Shown here piece after piece: positions 1 to 7,130 of a stretch of 33,099 nucleotides of DNA. The position numbers and the translations under genes were made by a program. This stretch comes from DASYAE01 sp036501535 (lineage in GTDB: Bacteria; Actinomycetota; Actinomycetes; Streptomycetales; Catenulisporaceae), in contig DASYAE010000137.1 of NCBI GenBank assembly GCA_036501535.1, positions 1 through 33,099 on the forward strand, read 5' to 3'. Below the pieces are notes generated by a model that worked only from the letters and a program-made list of their open reading frames with translations, did not search any database and was not told the DNA's origin. Position 1 is the first letter of the stretch; each line of letters begins with the position of its first letter.

Positions 1-249
1 GCTCGAGACCTGCCGTGTGGTCGCTCCATGCTCACCATAAGATCCCGTATTCGGCAGGCGGACCCACCACACTGCCCAACATGACATCACTGTGTTCGGA
101 GCACCACGTCCTGACCCATGAGCGCGATGCCAGGTGAGGTAGATATCTGCCGCACCCGCCAGAGCGAACCGGGCCACCCTCCCTTGCCGGGCGCAGCCCA
201 CCACTCGGGTGAGGGCGGGGGCTCTCCGCGTCGGGCAGGCGTAGCCCGC

Positions 250-310
250 ATCAGTTTTCTGCCAGGGATGCAAACAGCCTTACCGTTTGCATCCCTGGCA
301 GAAAACTGAT
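250..310. repeat. Perfect 26-bp inverted repeat, 9-nt loop
   Basis: Positions 250-275 and 285-310 are exact reverse complements, separated by a 9-nt spacer (276-284). The arms start atcagttttctgcc and are clearly more AT-rich than their surroundings. There is no trailing T-tract on either strand, so it is not a classic intrinsic terminator. A further short match (ggcgta at 238-243 against tacgcc at 310-315) lies just outside. It could be a small palindromic mobile repeat, a transcription block or a recombination site; the sequence alone does not decide. Confidence 0.8.
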
Positions 311-485
311 ACGCCTTGGTGACCGACGCAGAGAGCCACCGACCGACCCATCCACACCCAACGAAACCCCAGCTCAACCCACCCAACCCCCGCCCCCATC
401 TCAGCGGAGGGCCCGCCGGAGGCGATTTTGATCTTCCCGCCACGCCAAACCGGCGGCAGCAAACAGCAGCCAGCGAGCAGCGAAC

Positions 486-525
486 TGCGGCCGGAGTCGG
501 CTGGTTCACGCCGACTCCGGCCGCA
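486..525 (-). terminator. Hairpin downstream of the dehydrogenase gene
   Basis: The arms 486-501 and 510-525 pair perfectly over 16 bp around an 8-nt loop. The structure is GC-rich and lies about 15 nt past the stop codon of the last gene in the minus-strand operon. No T-run follows it, which is common for actinobacterial terminators. It is the most likely transcription end for the operon at 541-3894. Confidence 0.6.
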
Positions 526-540
526 ACGCGCTTGGGTGTG

Positions 541-1464
541 TCAGGAGTAGGGGTAGAAGCCGCGGCCGGTCTTCTTGCCCAGCAGGCCGGCCTCGACCAT
601 CCGAAGGAGCAGGGCCGGCGGCACGAACTGCGAGTCGCGGAACTCCCGGTGCAGGGACTCGGCGACTGCGGCGACGACGTCGAGGCCGATCAGGTCGGTC
701 AGCCGTAGCGGGCCTAGGGGGTGCGAACAGCCTAGTGTCATGCCCTGGTCGACCACCTCAGCCGTGGCGAATCCGGACTCGACCATCTTGATGGCGCTGA
801 GCAGGTACGGGATCAGCAGGGCGTTGACCACGAAGCCGGAACGGTCCGGCGAGCGGATCGGCTGCTTGCCGAGGGTGCCTGCGACGAATTCGGTCATCCG
901 ATGCATGGTGTCGTCCGCGGTGAGCAGTGAGCCGATCAGCTCTACCAGCGGCTGCGCGGTCACCGGGCTGAAGAAGTGCGCGCCGACCACCTGCTCGGGC
1001 CGGGTGGTGACCCGGGCCAGGCGCATGATCGGGATCGACGAGGTGTTCGATGCGAGGATCGCCCGCTCTGACTCGACCACCTTGTCCAGCGCCATGAAGA
1101 GGTCGGACTTCTCGTCGATGTCCTCCCGGATCGCCTCGACCACCGCGTCGCGGTCGGCCAGTTCTTCGAGGTCTGCGGTGAACGCGGTGCGCGCCAGTGC
1201 CGCGTCCCGGTCGGCCTCCGAGGCCTTGCCGCGGGCCACTGCCCGGTCCAGCGAGGTGACCATCCGCCTGCGTGCGATCGGCACGGCGTCCGGGCTGGAG
1301 GCCACGACCACCACGTCCAGTCCGGCCCGGGCGCAGGTCTCGGCGAGGCCGGAGCCCATCGTGCCGTAGCCGACGATCCCGACCCGGCGGATGCCGCCCG
1401 GCGGGTTGGCCTTGGCCTTGGCGTTGGTGCTGGTGTTGGTGTTGGTGCTGGCGGTCCCGGTCAT
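541..1464 (-). CDS. 3-hydroxyacyl-CoA (3-hydroxybutyryl-CoA) dehydrogenase
   Basis: This 307-residue protein belongs to the short 3-hydroxyacyl-CoA dehydrogenases (FadB2/PaaH/HbdA type), which interconvert 3-ketoacyl-CoA and 3-hydroxyacyl-CoA with NAD(P). The dinucleotide motif is GYGTMG at residues 32-37, with the second Gly-x position Tyr rather than the usual Ala. The expected active-site set is visible: Ser142 in NTSSIP, His163 in AHFFSP, Glu175 in LVELI and Asn214 in FVVNAL. The C-terminus ends with the typical KKTGRGFYPY. The ATG overlaps the stop of the ketosynthase gene by 4 bp (ATGA), implying translational coupling and fixing the start. Oddly, the first ~24 residues are a Thr/Asn/Ser/Ala/Lys low-complexity extension encoded by hexamer repeats. 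The neighbouring ketosynthase and CCR suggest that it reduces a 3-ketoacyl thioester on the way to an enoyl-CoA. Confidence 0.9.
   Translation of the reverse strand: MTGTASTNTNTSTNAKAKANPPGGIRRVGIVGYGTMGSGLAETCARAGLDVVVVASSPDAVPIARRRMVTSLDRAVARGKASEADRDAALARTAFTADLEELADRDAVVEAIREDIDEKSDLFMALDKVVESERAILASNTSSIPIMRLARVTTRPEQVVGAHFFSPVTAQPLVELIGSLLTADDTMHRMTEFVAGTLGKQPIRSPDRSGFVVNALLIPYLLSAIKMVESGFATAEVVDQGMTLGCSHPLGPLRLTDLIGLDVVAAVAESLHREFRDSQFVPPALLLRMVEAGLLGKKTGRGFYPYS
1406..1453. repeat. Hexanucleotide tandem repeat (ttggnn), 8 units
   Basis: Eight consecutive degenerate hexamers (ttggcc, ttggcg, ttggtg, ctggtg, ctggcg) encode the Thr-Asn/Ser/Ala-Lys N-terminal tail of the dehydrogenase on the minus strand. 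The array is in frame, so unit gain or loss would change only the tail length. Confidence 0.75.
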
Positions 1465-2510
1465 GCGCGCACCCCCCACCGCAGCAGGCAGGCGCCGATG
1501 GACATGCCGCCGCCGAAACCGGCCAGCAGCACCAGGTCGCCGTCGTGCAGCGCGTTCTCCCGGTTGGCCCGGTCGAGCGCGAACGGCACCGACGCGCTGC
1601 CGATGTTGCCGATCTCCTCCAGCACCCGGTGGGTGCGTGCGCGGGACAGCCCGCATCGCTCGACCAGCTCGGTCAGCAGCACTCCGTTGGCCTGGTGCGG
1701 CACGAAGTGGTCCACCTCGTCGAGGCCGACGCCGGCCCGGGCGCACAGCTCGGCCAAGGCGGGCGGGACGTGTTCCATCACGAAGTCTCGTACCCCGCGG
1801 CCGTTCATCCGGAAGAAGTGGCCGCCCTCGTCCACCGTCTGGTGGCTGCTCGGCATCCTGCTGCCGCCCGCCTCGATCCAGATCAGGCCGTGCGCGTCGC
1901 CCCGGCTGACCAGCCGGAACCCGAGCGTGCCGGGCCGGGCTCCAGAGCTGGAGCTGGAGCTGGAACCGACCCCGGCCCCGGAGGCAGGCCCAGGCGCCGC
2001 GCCGACCACGGCGGCGCCGGCGCCGTCGCCGAGCAGGACCGCGGTCCGGCGGTCGGAGAAGTCCAGGAACCGGGAGTACAGGTCGGCGCCGATGACGAGT
2101 GCGCGGGCGGTCGGGTTCACCGCGATCAGGCTGTGCGCTAGCGCCAGCCCGTACACGAAGCCGCTGCAGACCACGTTGATGTCGAAGCAGGCGGCGTTCC
2201 AGGCGTCCAGCAGGTTCTGCACGAGGTAGCTGGTCGGCGGCTGGGGCGAGTCGCCGGTCGATGTGGAGACGATGATGTAGTCCACCTGATCGGCCGTCAG
2301 CCCGGCGTTGTCCAGCGCCGCCTGCCCGGCCCGCGCGGCCAGGTCGGAGGTCGCCTCGGAGTCGGTGGCGTACCGGCGGCTCATGATCTGCGTCTTGCGC
2401 TCGATCCACTCCGGGTCGACGCCGACGCGTTCGGCCATCTCGCGGTTGTCGATCTCCTCCTTGGGCGCGTACGAGCCCGTGCCCAGGATGCTCACAGCGT
2501 GCTCGGTCAA
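1461..2510 (-). CDS. Beta-ketoacyl-ACP synthase III (FabH-like)
   Basis: This 349-residue thiolase-fold protein is in the ketosynthase III family, which condenses an acyl-CoA with a malonyl thioester. The catalytic triad is complete: Cys115 in VVCSGF, His272 in VPHQAN and Asn302 in GNIGSA. The C-terminal GFGGGMSIGA glycine motif is also typical. An internal insert at about residues 170-193 is Gly/Ala/Ser-rich with seven consecutive serines. It is coded by gagctg hexamers and sits where FabH proteins usually have a short loop. The gene lies 13 nt downstream of the CCR gene and overlaps the dehydrogenase start by 4 bp, so all three are probably one transcript. In secondary-metabolite clusters this KASIII/dehydrogenase/CCR trio commonly makes unusual acyl- or alkylmalonyl-CoA building blocks. 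Which acyl primer it uses cannot be read here. Confidence 0.9.
   Translation of the reverse strand: MTEHAVSILGTGSYAPKEEIDNREMAERVGVDPEWIERKTQIMSRRYATDSEATSDLAARAGQAALDNAGLTADQVDYIIVSTSTGDSPQPPTSYLVQNLLDAWNAACFDINVVCSGFVYGLALAHSLIAVNPTARALVIGADLYSRFLDFSDRRTAVLLGDGAGAAVVGAAPGPASGAGVGSSSSSSSGARPGTLGFRLVSRGDAHGLIWIEAGGSRMPSSHQTVDEGGHFFRMNGRGVRDFVMEHVPPALAELCARAGVGLDEVDHFVPHQANGVLLTELVERCGLSRARTHRVLEEIGNIGSASVPFALDRANRENALHDGDLVLLAGFGGGMSIGACLLRWGVRA
1943..1968. repeat. Short gagctg tandem repeat
   Basis: Three exact gagctg hexamers (1945-1962) with partial flanking units encode a run of seven serines within the ketosynthase III loop insert on the minus strand. Confidence 0.65.
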
Positions 2511-2523
2511 GGTCGACTCCCTC

Positions 2524-3894
2524 TCAGCGGACGACGGGCCCGGCGGCGGCCGGGATCGGGTTGAGGGTCGGGTCCCACAGCGGGTTGAGCCGGTCCGCGC
2601 CGATCTCGGCGCGCAGCTCGGGGTCTGCGACCCCGAGGCCGGTGTGCGGGGCGAGGCAGAGCACGCCGACCTTGCCGGTGTGCCGGTTGGCCTGCACCAG
2701 CCGGGTGGCCTCGCCGACCTCGTCGAGCGGGTACACCGTGGACAGCGCGGGGACGAGCTTGCCGAGCTGCACCAGCCGGTTGCACTCCTGCTGCTCCTGC
2801 AGGTTGGCCACGTGGCTGCCGATGATCCGCTTGAGGTTCATCCAGAGGTAGCGGTTGTCGTACTGGTGCTGGTATCCGGTGCTGGACCCGCAGGTGACGA
2901 CCACGCCGCCCTTGCGGACCACGAACACGGAGATGCCGAAGGTGGCGGCGCCGATGTAGTCGAACACCACGTGCGGGTCCTCGCCCACCTCGGCCCGGAT
3001 CCGCTTGCCGAGCCGCTTGCCCAGCGCGATGGTCTCGTCCGGGCTCGCGGCCTGGCCGCCAAGGCCCAGCTCGTTGCGGTCGATGATCACGTCGCAGCCC
3101 AGCCGGCGCAGTGCGCTCGCCTTCTCCGGCGAGCCGACCACGCCGATCGGGATGCCGCCGCTGTTCTTCACCATCTGCACCGCGTAGGCGCCGAGGCCGC
3201 CGGTTGCGCCCCATATCAGCACGATGTCGCCCTGCTTGATGCGCGCGCCGCGGTCGCCGATCAGCATCCGGTAGGCGGTGCCGCCGCACAGCGTCACGGA
3301 GGCGGCCTCCTCCCAGGTCAGGTGCGTGGGCTTGCGCACCAGCTGGTTGACCCGCACCACCGTGTAGTGGGCCAGGCCGCCGAAGTTGGTCTCGAAGCCC
3401 CAGGCGCGCTGCTCCGCGCCGAGCATCCCGTCGCCGTGCGTCGCAGGCTCCTGGTCGTCCACGTAGGCCGGCGAGATGACCACGTGGTCGCCGACCCGCC
3501 AGTGCCGCACCCCCGAGCCGACCCGCACGATCACCCCGGCGCCGTCCGAGCCGACCACGTGGGTCGGCCGGTCGTGCCGGGCGGCGAACCCGCCCTGGCG
3601 GCCGAACCGGCGCAGGAAGTCGAAGGTGGGCAGCGGCTCGAACATCGCCGACCAGACCGTGTTGTAGTTGACGGAGCTGGCCATGACCGCGACCAGCGCC
3701 TCGTCCGGCGCCAGCTCCGGCATCGGCACCCGGCCGACCCGCAGCGAGCGGCGCACGTCCTTGTCCGGGGCGTCGCCGAACATGCCGGCGTCCTCTTCGT
3801 GCAGATAAGCGGCCAGATATTCGCCCGGCACGTCCTGCCGGACCAGTTCGTCAGGCGAAGCACCCGCGAGCACGGCTTCGGCCAATGCGTCCAT
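2524..3894 (-). CDS. Crotonyl-CoA carboxylase/reductase (CCR)
   Basis: This 456-residue zinc-free medium-chain dehydrogenase/reductase has the length of CCR enzymes, which use NADPH and CO2 to convert a 2-enoyl-CoA into an alkylmalonyl-CoA (ethylmalonyl-CoA from crotonyl-CoA). The cofactor loop is IWGATGGLGAYAV near residues 228-238. The four residues known to position CO2 in the Kitasatospora setae enzyme (Asn81, Phe170, Glu171, His365) appear conserved as Asn78, Phe168, Glu169 and His361, in contexts VNYNTVW, WGFETN and IGSHVANL. It should therefore be a true carboxylase rather than a simple reductase. The ATG is preceded by AAAGGA seven nucleotides upstream on the coding strand. It is the first gene of the minus-strand operon and is transcribed divergently from mbtH. 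Its natural consumer would be a polyketide synthase, but none is in this window. Confidence 0.93.
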   Translation of the reverse strand: MDALAEAVLAGASPDELVRQDVPGEYLAAYLHEEDAGMFGDAPDKDVRRSLRVGRVPMPELAPDEALVAVMASSVNYNTVWSAMFEPLPTFDFLRRFGRQGGFAARHDRPTHVVGSDGAGVIVRVGSGVRHWRVGDHVVISPAYVDDQEPATHGDGMLGAEQRAWGFETNFGGLAHYTVVRVNQLVRKPTHLTWEEAASVTLCGGTAYRMLIGDRGARIKQGDIVLIWGATGGLGAYAVQMVKNSGGIPIGVVGSPEKASALRRLGCDVIIDRNELGLGGQAASPDETIALGKRLGKRIRAEVGEDPHVVFDYIGAATFGISVFVVRKGGVVVTCGSSTGYQHQYDNRYLWMNLKRIIGSHVANLQEQQECNRLVQLGKLVPALSTVYPLDEVGEATRLVQANRHTGKVGVLCLAPHTGLGVADPELRAEIGADRLNPLWDPTLNPIPAAAGPVVR

Positions 3895-4074
3895 CAGGAA
3901 TTCCTTTGCCCTCGTTGCGGCGCGAGAACGCTCGCCGCTGCGCGACGTGAGTTCGGCGGAGAATAGGGGGGCTCTGTCGACGTCTCCCCCCGCGGGAGAC
4001 AGGGCCCTGGCGGGCTTTGTCGGCGTCTCTCCACGAGGAGGGTCGGCCCAGGCGGGCCACCTGCGCAGGCCGGT

Positions 4075-4110
4075 GATTCGGCTGCTGATTCGGCTGCTGA
4101 ATTGGCTGCG
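4075..4110. repeat. 12-bp tandem repeat, three units
   Basis: Two exact copies of gattcggctgct (4075-4086 and 4087-4098) are followed by a third, degenerate copy (4099-4110, 9 of 12 matches). Near helical-turn spacing makes protein binding possible, but there is no direct evidence for it. Confidence 0.7.
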
Positions 4111-4290
4111 CTGTCTGGATCGCCCCGGCGGGCGTCAGATCGGCCGGTCCCGAAATGCAGCAGGCCCGCTAGGGGGCCGCTGTCCGGCCATGGTGGCACA
4201 CAACCCCAGTCATGCCCAGGGGTGAGTAGGGGTGCACCCCGAGTCCGCCGGATCCGCCCCCCTTGGGGCAGGTCAGCGGTCCTGCCGCAC

Positions 4291-4320
4291 TTGTGGCATC
4301 GGGCTGTCGGGCCCTACGGT
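4291..4320 (+). promoter_or_regulatory. Possible promoter for the mbtH operon
   Basis: A TTGTGG element (4291-4296) and a TACGGT element (4315-4320) are separated by 18 bp, loosely matching the housekeeping actinobacterial -35/-10 pattern. A gtggcatcg element overlaps the -35 (from 4293) and recurs 33 bp downstream (from 4326), just past the -10. Such matches arise by chance in GC-rich DNA, so this is tentative. It would leave a leader of about 245 nt. Confidence 0.22.
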
Positions 4321-4469
4321 CCTAGGTGGCATCGAGCTCATAGATGCCTGCGGATGATCGGGTGTCCCGTCGACAGGACGGCGGCCATGGGCGAACCTGC
4401 GCCCGACTCCGGCGATCTCTCAAGGTGCCTGCGTATCCCGCGTATCCCGGGTGTCCCGTCGGCACGATG

Positions 4470-4483
4470 ACGCCGATCGGCGT
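4470..4483. promoter_or_regulatory. 14-bp perfect palindrome, candidate operator
   Basis: The sequence acgccgatcggcgt is its own reverse complement and lies about 90 bp upstream of the mbtH start. LmbU of the lincomycin cluster has been reported to recognise a palindromic CGCCGGCG core (recalled, not checked). This site has the same CGCC/GGCG half-sites with GATC between them, so binding by the LmbU-type protein encoded next door is plausible. Confidence 0.35.
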
Positions 4484-4571
4484 ATCCGTGCCCGGCCTCG
4501 GCTTTCCCCCGTCTCGGGTCGCCCCGTTTTTCCGTCCCGAGTCACCCCGTGACCGTTAAGGACTGGTGGCA

Positions 4572-4787
4572 GTGAGCACGAACCCTTTCGATGACGAGAA
4601 CGGCCGCTTCTACGTCGTGGTCAACGACGAGGACCAGCACTCCCTCTGGCCGGTGTTCGCCGAGGTACCCGCGGGCTGGCGGGTGGTCTTCGGCGAGGCG
4701 GCCAGGGCCGCGTGCCTGGAGTACGTCGAGCGGAACTGGACCGACATGCGCCCGAGGAGCCTGCGGGAGGCCATGGCGGCGAACTGA
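4572..4787 (+). CDS. MbtH-like protein
   Basis: This 71-residue protein is an MbtH family member, a small cytosolic partner that binds NRPS adenylation domains and is often needed for their folding or activity. The family signature is complete: NPFDDENG at the start, SLWP (Trp26), VPAGW (Trp36) and NWTDMRPRSL (Trp56). I chose the GTG at 4572 because it gives the typical MSTNPFD start and sits 9 nt after the aagga ribosome-binding site. The GTG at 4566 is in frame but only 3 nt from it. It is the first gene of the plus-strand series, 34 nt ahead of the regulator gene. It presumably serves the A domains encoded downstream. Confidence 0.95.
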   Translation: MSTNPFDDENGRFYVVVNDEDQHSLWPVFAEVPAGWRVVFGEAARAACLEYVERNWTDMRPRSLREAMAAN

Positions 4788-4821
4788 GCGCCACCCGGAT
4801 TCCGCGGAGGAGTGGATCAGG

Positions 4822-5511
4822 ATGCTCGTAACCCGCACGGATCAAGACCCTGCGCAGCGAGATGTGGTTCTGCCCTTCGTCCGGGCTCAGGCGAAGGTGC
4901 AGAAGTCGGGGATGATCTTCCCGCAGAACCTGTCCGAGCGCTCCTGGGAGCGGATCGGGACCAGCCTGCGCGAGCTCACGAACTCCTCAGCCTGGTGGCT
5001 CGCCGACTGGCTGATCTTCGGGGAGGCCGCCTACGGGCTGCGGCGCTATCGGGAGGCGATCGAAAGGACGGGGCTCGACTACCAGACCCTGCGCAACTAC
5101 GCGTGGGTGGCCCGGCGCTTCGAGCACCACCGCCGGCGCGACGGCCTCAGCTTCGCCCACCACGCCGAGGTGACCTGCCTCTCGCCGCCCGAGCAGGACT
5201 ACTGGCTGCGCAGAGCCGAACAGCAGAGGTGGTCGCGCAACGAACTGCGCAGGGCGGTGCGCGCCAGCCTGGCCGAGCAGCGCCGCCAGACCGAACTCCC
5301 CCCGGGCGGCGGCGACCCGCAAGAGGTACCTCAGCCGGCCGAATCGGCGGGCCCCGACAAGCACTGGCGGAAGGTCACCACGCTCACCATCGAGCTGTCC
5401 GCCGGCCAACTGGACTACTACTCGAAGGCTGCTGCCGAGCACGGCCTGCCGGTCGAGAAGTGGGTGACCCGGGTGCTCGACGCCGCCGATCGGAGTACCG
5501 CCAACGCCTAG
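4822..5511 (+). CDS. LmbU-family cluster-situated transcriptional regulator
   Basis: This 229-residue protein resembles LmbU (lincomycin), NovE (novobiocin) and HrmB (hormaomycin), DNA-binding activators of antibiotic clusters. The recognisable core runs from about residue 42 to 155, with WERIGTSLREL, SSAWWLADWL, YREAIERTGLDYQTLRNYAW, LSFAHHAEV and WSRNELRRAVRAS. The middle of this core should form the helix-turn-helix. A Pro/Gly-rich linker (about 158-178) precedes a C-terminal segment (about 185-225) with a strand-helix-helix look. The ATG follows ggagg by 11 nt; longer in-frame readings would run through the mbtH gene and are not credible. Its position between mbtH and the loading enzymes suggests that it activates this cluster, possibly through the palindrome at 4470-4483. 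Confidence 0.88.
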   Translation: MLVTRTDQDPAQRDVVLPFVRAQAKVQKSGMIFPQNLSERSWERIGTSLRELTNSSAWWLADWLIFGEAAYGLRRYREAIERTGLDYQTLRNYAWVARRFEHHRRRDGLSFAHHAEVTCLSPPEQDYWLRRAEQQRWSRNELRRAVRASLAEQRRQTELPPGGGDPQEVPQPAESAGPDKHWRKVTTLTIELSAGQLDYYSKAAAEHGLPVEKWVTRVLDAADRSTANA

Positions 5512-5524
5512 AGGCGCACCGCCT

Positions 5525-5551
5525 GAACGGCCCGAACGGCCCGAACGGACC
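5525..5551. repeat. 9-bp tandem repeat between regulator and A-enzyme genes
   Basis: gaacggccc occurs twice (5525-5533, 5534-5542), followed by gaacggacc (5543-5551). It lies in the 62-nt gap before the adenylation gene. No function is evident. Confidence 0.6.
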
Positions 5552-5573
5552 CCCGTCATATCGGAGTCAGTTG

Positions 5574-7130
5574 ATGATCCTTCAGGGAAAGCGGGTCGCC
5601 CTGCCCTCGGCGCCCGTCGTGCACAAGCAGTTCGAAGCGCACGCGCGAGCCACCCCCGACGCCGTCGCCGTCGTCTGCACCGGACAGCAGGTGACATACG
5701 GTGAGCTGAACGCGAGGGCCAACCAGTTCGCGCACTTCCTCACCGCGCGCGGACACGGCCGGGGCGCGAAGGTCGGCGTCTGCCTGGACTACTCGGTCGA
5801 CATCCTCGTCGCCATCCTCGGCACGTTGAAGGCGGGCGCGGCGTACGTGCCCTTCGACCCGTCCTACCCTGAGGCGCGGCTCCGGCTGCTCCTGGGGCTG
5901 GTCCCCGACCTCGCCCTGATCGTGGCCTCCCCGGCGACCGCCGGGCTGGTCGAGTCGGCGACTTTCGAGGTCGTGTCCCTCGGGCGGATCTCCGATCAGC
6001 TCGACGGCCTTCCGGCGGGCGATCCCGACATCCCGCTGACCGGGGACGACCTCTGCTACACGGTCTTCACCTCCGGGTCGACCGGCACGCCGAAACTGGC
6101 GGCCGTACGGCACGAGGGCTGGTTCAACCTGATGAACTGGCTGATGCTCGAGTACGGTCTGCACAGCGGATCGAACAACCTGGTCGTCAGCGCGTTCGGG
6201 TTCGACCTCTCCCAGCGGGCCCTGATGACGCCGCTGTTCTGCGGCGCCACCCAGCACCTGATGGCGAGCCGCAACTTCGACGCCGCGATGGCCTATCGCA
6301 TGCTGACCCAGAACCCGATCCGCATAGTGCACTGCGCCTCGAGCACGCTGTACCTGCTGGTGGACTGGGAGACCGCGCGGAGAGGCGAGGCGCTCGCCAA
6401 GCTGGACTACGTGCTCTTCGGCGGCGAGCCGCTGCACGCCGAACGGCTCGCGCAGTGGGCGCAGCGCGAGGGAAACGTGTGCACCCTGCTGCACCAGTAC
6501 GGCGTCGCCGAGTGCACGGACGTCGCGACGTCGTACGATCTGGCCGACTACTGGTCCGGCGCGCACGACCGGGTGCCGGTCGGCAAGCCCGCCTACAACA
6601 CCGACATCCACATCGTCGACGAGCAGTTGCGCGACGTCGGGCCGGGGGAGTTCGGCGAGGTCTGCATCGCCGGGTCCAGCGTCGGCGCGGGCTACGTCAA
6701 CGGCACCGGCCCCGAGTCCCAGAAGTTCACGACGCTCGAGGTCGACGGCTCGCCACGCAGGATCTACCGCACAGGCGACCGCGGATACGTGAACGAAGAC
6801 GGGGACCTCGTCGTCGCCGGACGGATCGACGCGCAGGTGAAGGTGCGCGGCATGCGCATCGATCCCAACGACATCGAGCGCGCGCTCGGCCGGCTGGACG
6901 GGGTCCGGCAGGCCGCCGTGGTGATCAGGTACACCGACCCCGGCGATGCCGAACTGGTCGCGTTCATCGCCCCGGCGGGCGACGACCTCGCCGAGAACGA
7001 CGTGCGCACCCGGCTGCTCGAGACGCTGCCGCGGAACATGGTCCCGGCGAAATTCTTCAACATCCCGCGCATTCCGCTCAGCCCGAACGGGAAAGCGGAC
7101 CGCGCCGCACTGCTCGACGCACTCCGATGA
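5574..7130 (+). CDS. Stand-alone adenylation (A) domain enzyme
   Basis: This 518-residue protein is a free NRPS A domain that activates a carboxylic acid as its AMP ester and loads it on a carrier protein. Core motifs are in order: TSGSTGTPK (166-174), GFDLS (209-213), QYGVAE (308-313, normally YGPTE), YRTGD (398-402), QVKVRGMRID (421-430) and NGKADR (505-510). Aligned by hand to PheA, the pocket reads Asp211, Leu212, Arg215, His253, Leu281, Gly283, Gln308, Asp316, Val317, Lys507 (DLRHLGQDVK). Asp at the first position implies an alpha-amino acid. The Arg, His, Gln and Asp lining is unusually polar, and I recognise no substrate for it. The ATG is preceded by cggag. Its stop overlaps the carrier gene start (ATGA), so the two are a functional pair that probably primes the pathway in trans. 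Confidence 0.9.
   Translation: MILQGKRVALPSAPVVHKQFEAHARATPDAVAVVCTGQQVTYGELNARANQFAHFLTARGHGRGAKVGVCLDYSVDILVAILGTLKAGAAYVPFDPSYPEARLRLLLGLVPDLALIVASPATAGLVESATFEVVSLGRISDQLDGLPAGDPDIPLTGDDLCYTVFTSGSTGTPKLAAVRHEGWFNLMNWLMLEYGLHSGSNNLVVSAFGFDLSQRALMTPLFCGATQHLMASRNFDAAMAYRMLTQNPIRIVHCASSTLYLLVDWETARRGEALAKLDYVLFGGEPLHAERLAQWAQREGNVCTLLHQYGVAECTDVATSYDLADYWSGAHDRVPVGKPAYNTDIHIVDEQLRDVGPGEFGEVCIAGSSVGAGYVNGTGPESQKFTTLEVDGSPRRIYRTGDRGYVNEDGDLVVAGRIDAQVKVRGMRIDPNDIERALGRLDGVRQAAVVIRYTDPGDAELVAFIAPAGDDLAENDVRTRLLETLPRNMVPAKFFNIPRIPLSPNGKADRAALLDALR

Larger units (their letters stand above)
1..540. other. Left-flank noncoding region
   Basis: I see no convincing gene here. The open frames in this stretch are low-complexity (Pro/Arg/Gly-rich), lack ribosome-binding sites and resemble no family I know. 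The stretch holds a perfect long inverted repeat (250-310) and a hairpin just past the end of the minus-strand operon (486-525). Positions 340-400 on the plus strand are unusually C-rich and G-poor. It probably marks the left border of the biosynthetic cluster, but a gene or mobile element remnant beginning outside the window cannot be excluded. Confidence 0.5.
3895..4571. promoter_or_regulatory. Divergent intergenic control region
   Basis: These 677 bp separate the starts of the CCR operon (minus) and the mbtH/NRPS operon (plus). I find no believable gene in them. They hold several repeats: a near-repeat at 3975-3989 and 4018-4032 (13 of 15 matches), a 7-bp stem at 3982-4000, a 12-bp tandem repeat at 4075-4110, paired gtggcatcg elements at 4293 and 4326, an exact 13-bp repeat gggtgtcccgtcg at 4360 and 4449, adjacent cgtatcccg units at 4432-4449 and a 14-bp palindrome at 4470-4483. 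The cluster-linked LmbU-type protein is the obvious candidate to act here. Confidence 0.65.

Noticed and set aside
250..310. Inverted repeat as a tRNA or an intrinsic terminator
   Set aside because: There are no tRNA arms or CCA-compatible acceptor, no T-run on either side, and the hairpin at 486-525 is a better terminator for the adjacent operon.
541..2409. 622-codon reading that would fuse a long upstream segment to the dehydrogenase
   Set aside because: The upstream half is an out-of-frame shadow of the ketosynthase III gene. The dehydrogenase starts at 1464 with a 4-bp stop/start overlap.
4075..4110. Tandem repeats as a CRISPR array
   Set aside because: The units are 12 bp and directly adjacent with no spacers, and no cas genes are nearby.
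4102..4470. Possible small gene in the divergent intergenic region
   Set aside because: The translation is Arg/Pro-rich, has no ribosome-binding site or known motif, and crosses the repeats and candidate promoter elements.
4812..5573. Upstream extension of the adenylation enzyme in the same frame
   Set aside because: It would overlap the whole LmbU-type gene and translates to low-complexity Arg/Ala sequence. The A domain begins naturally at 5574.
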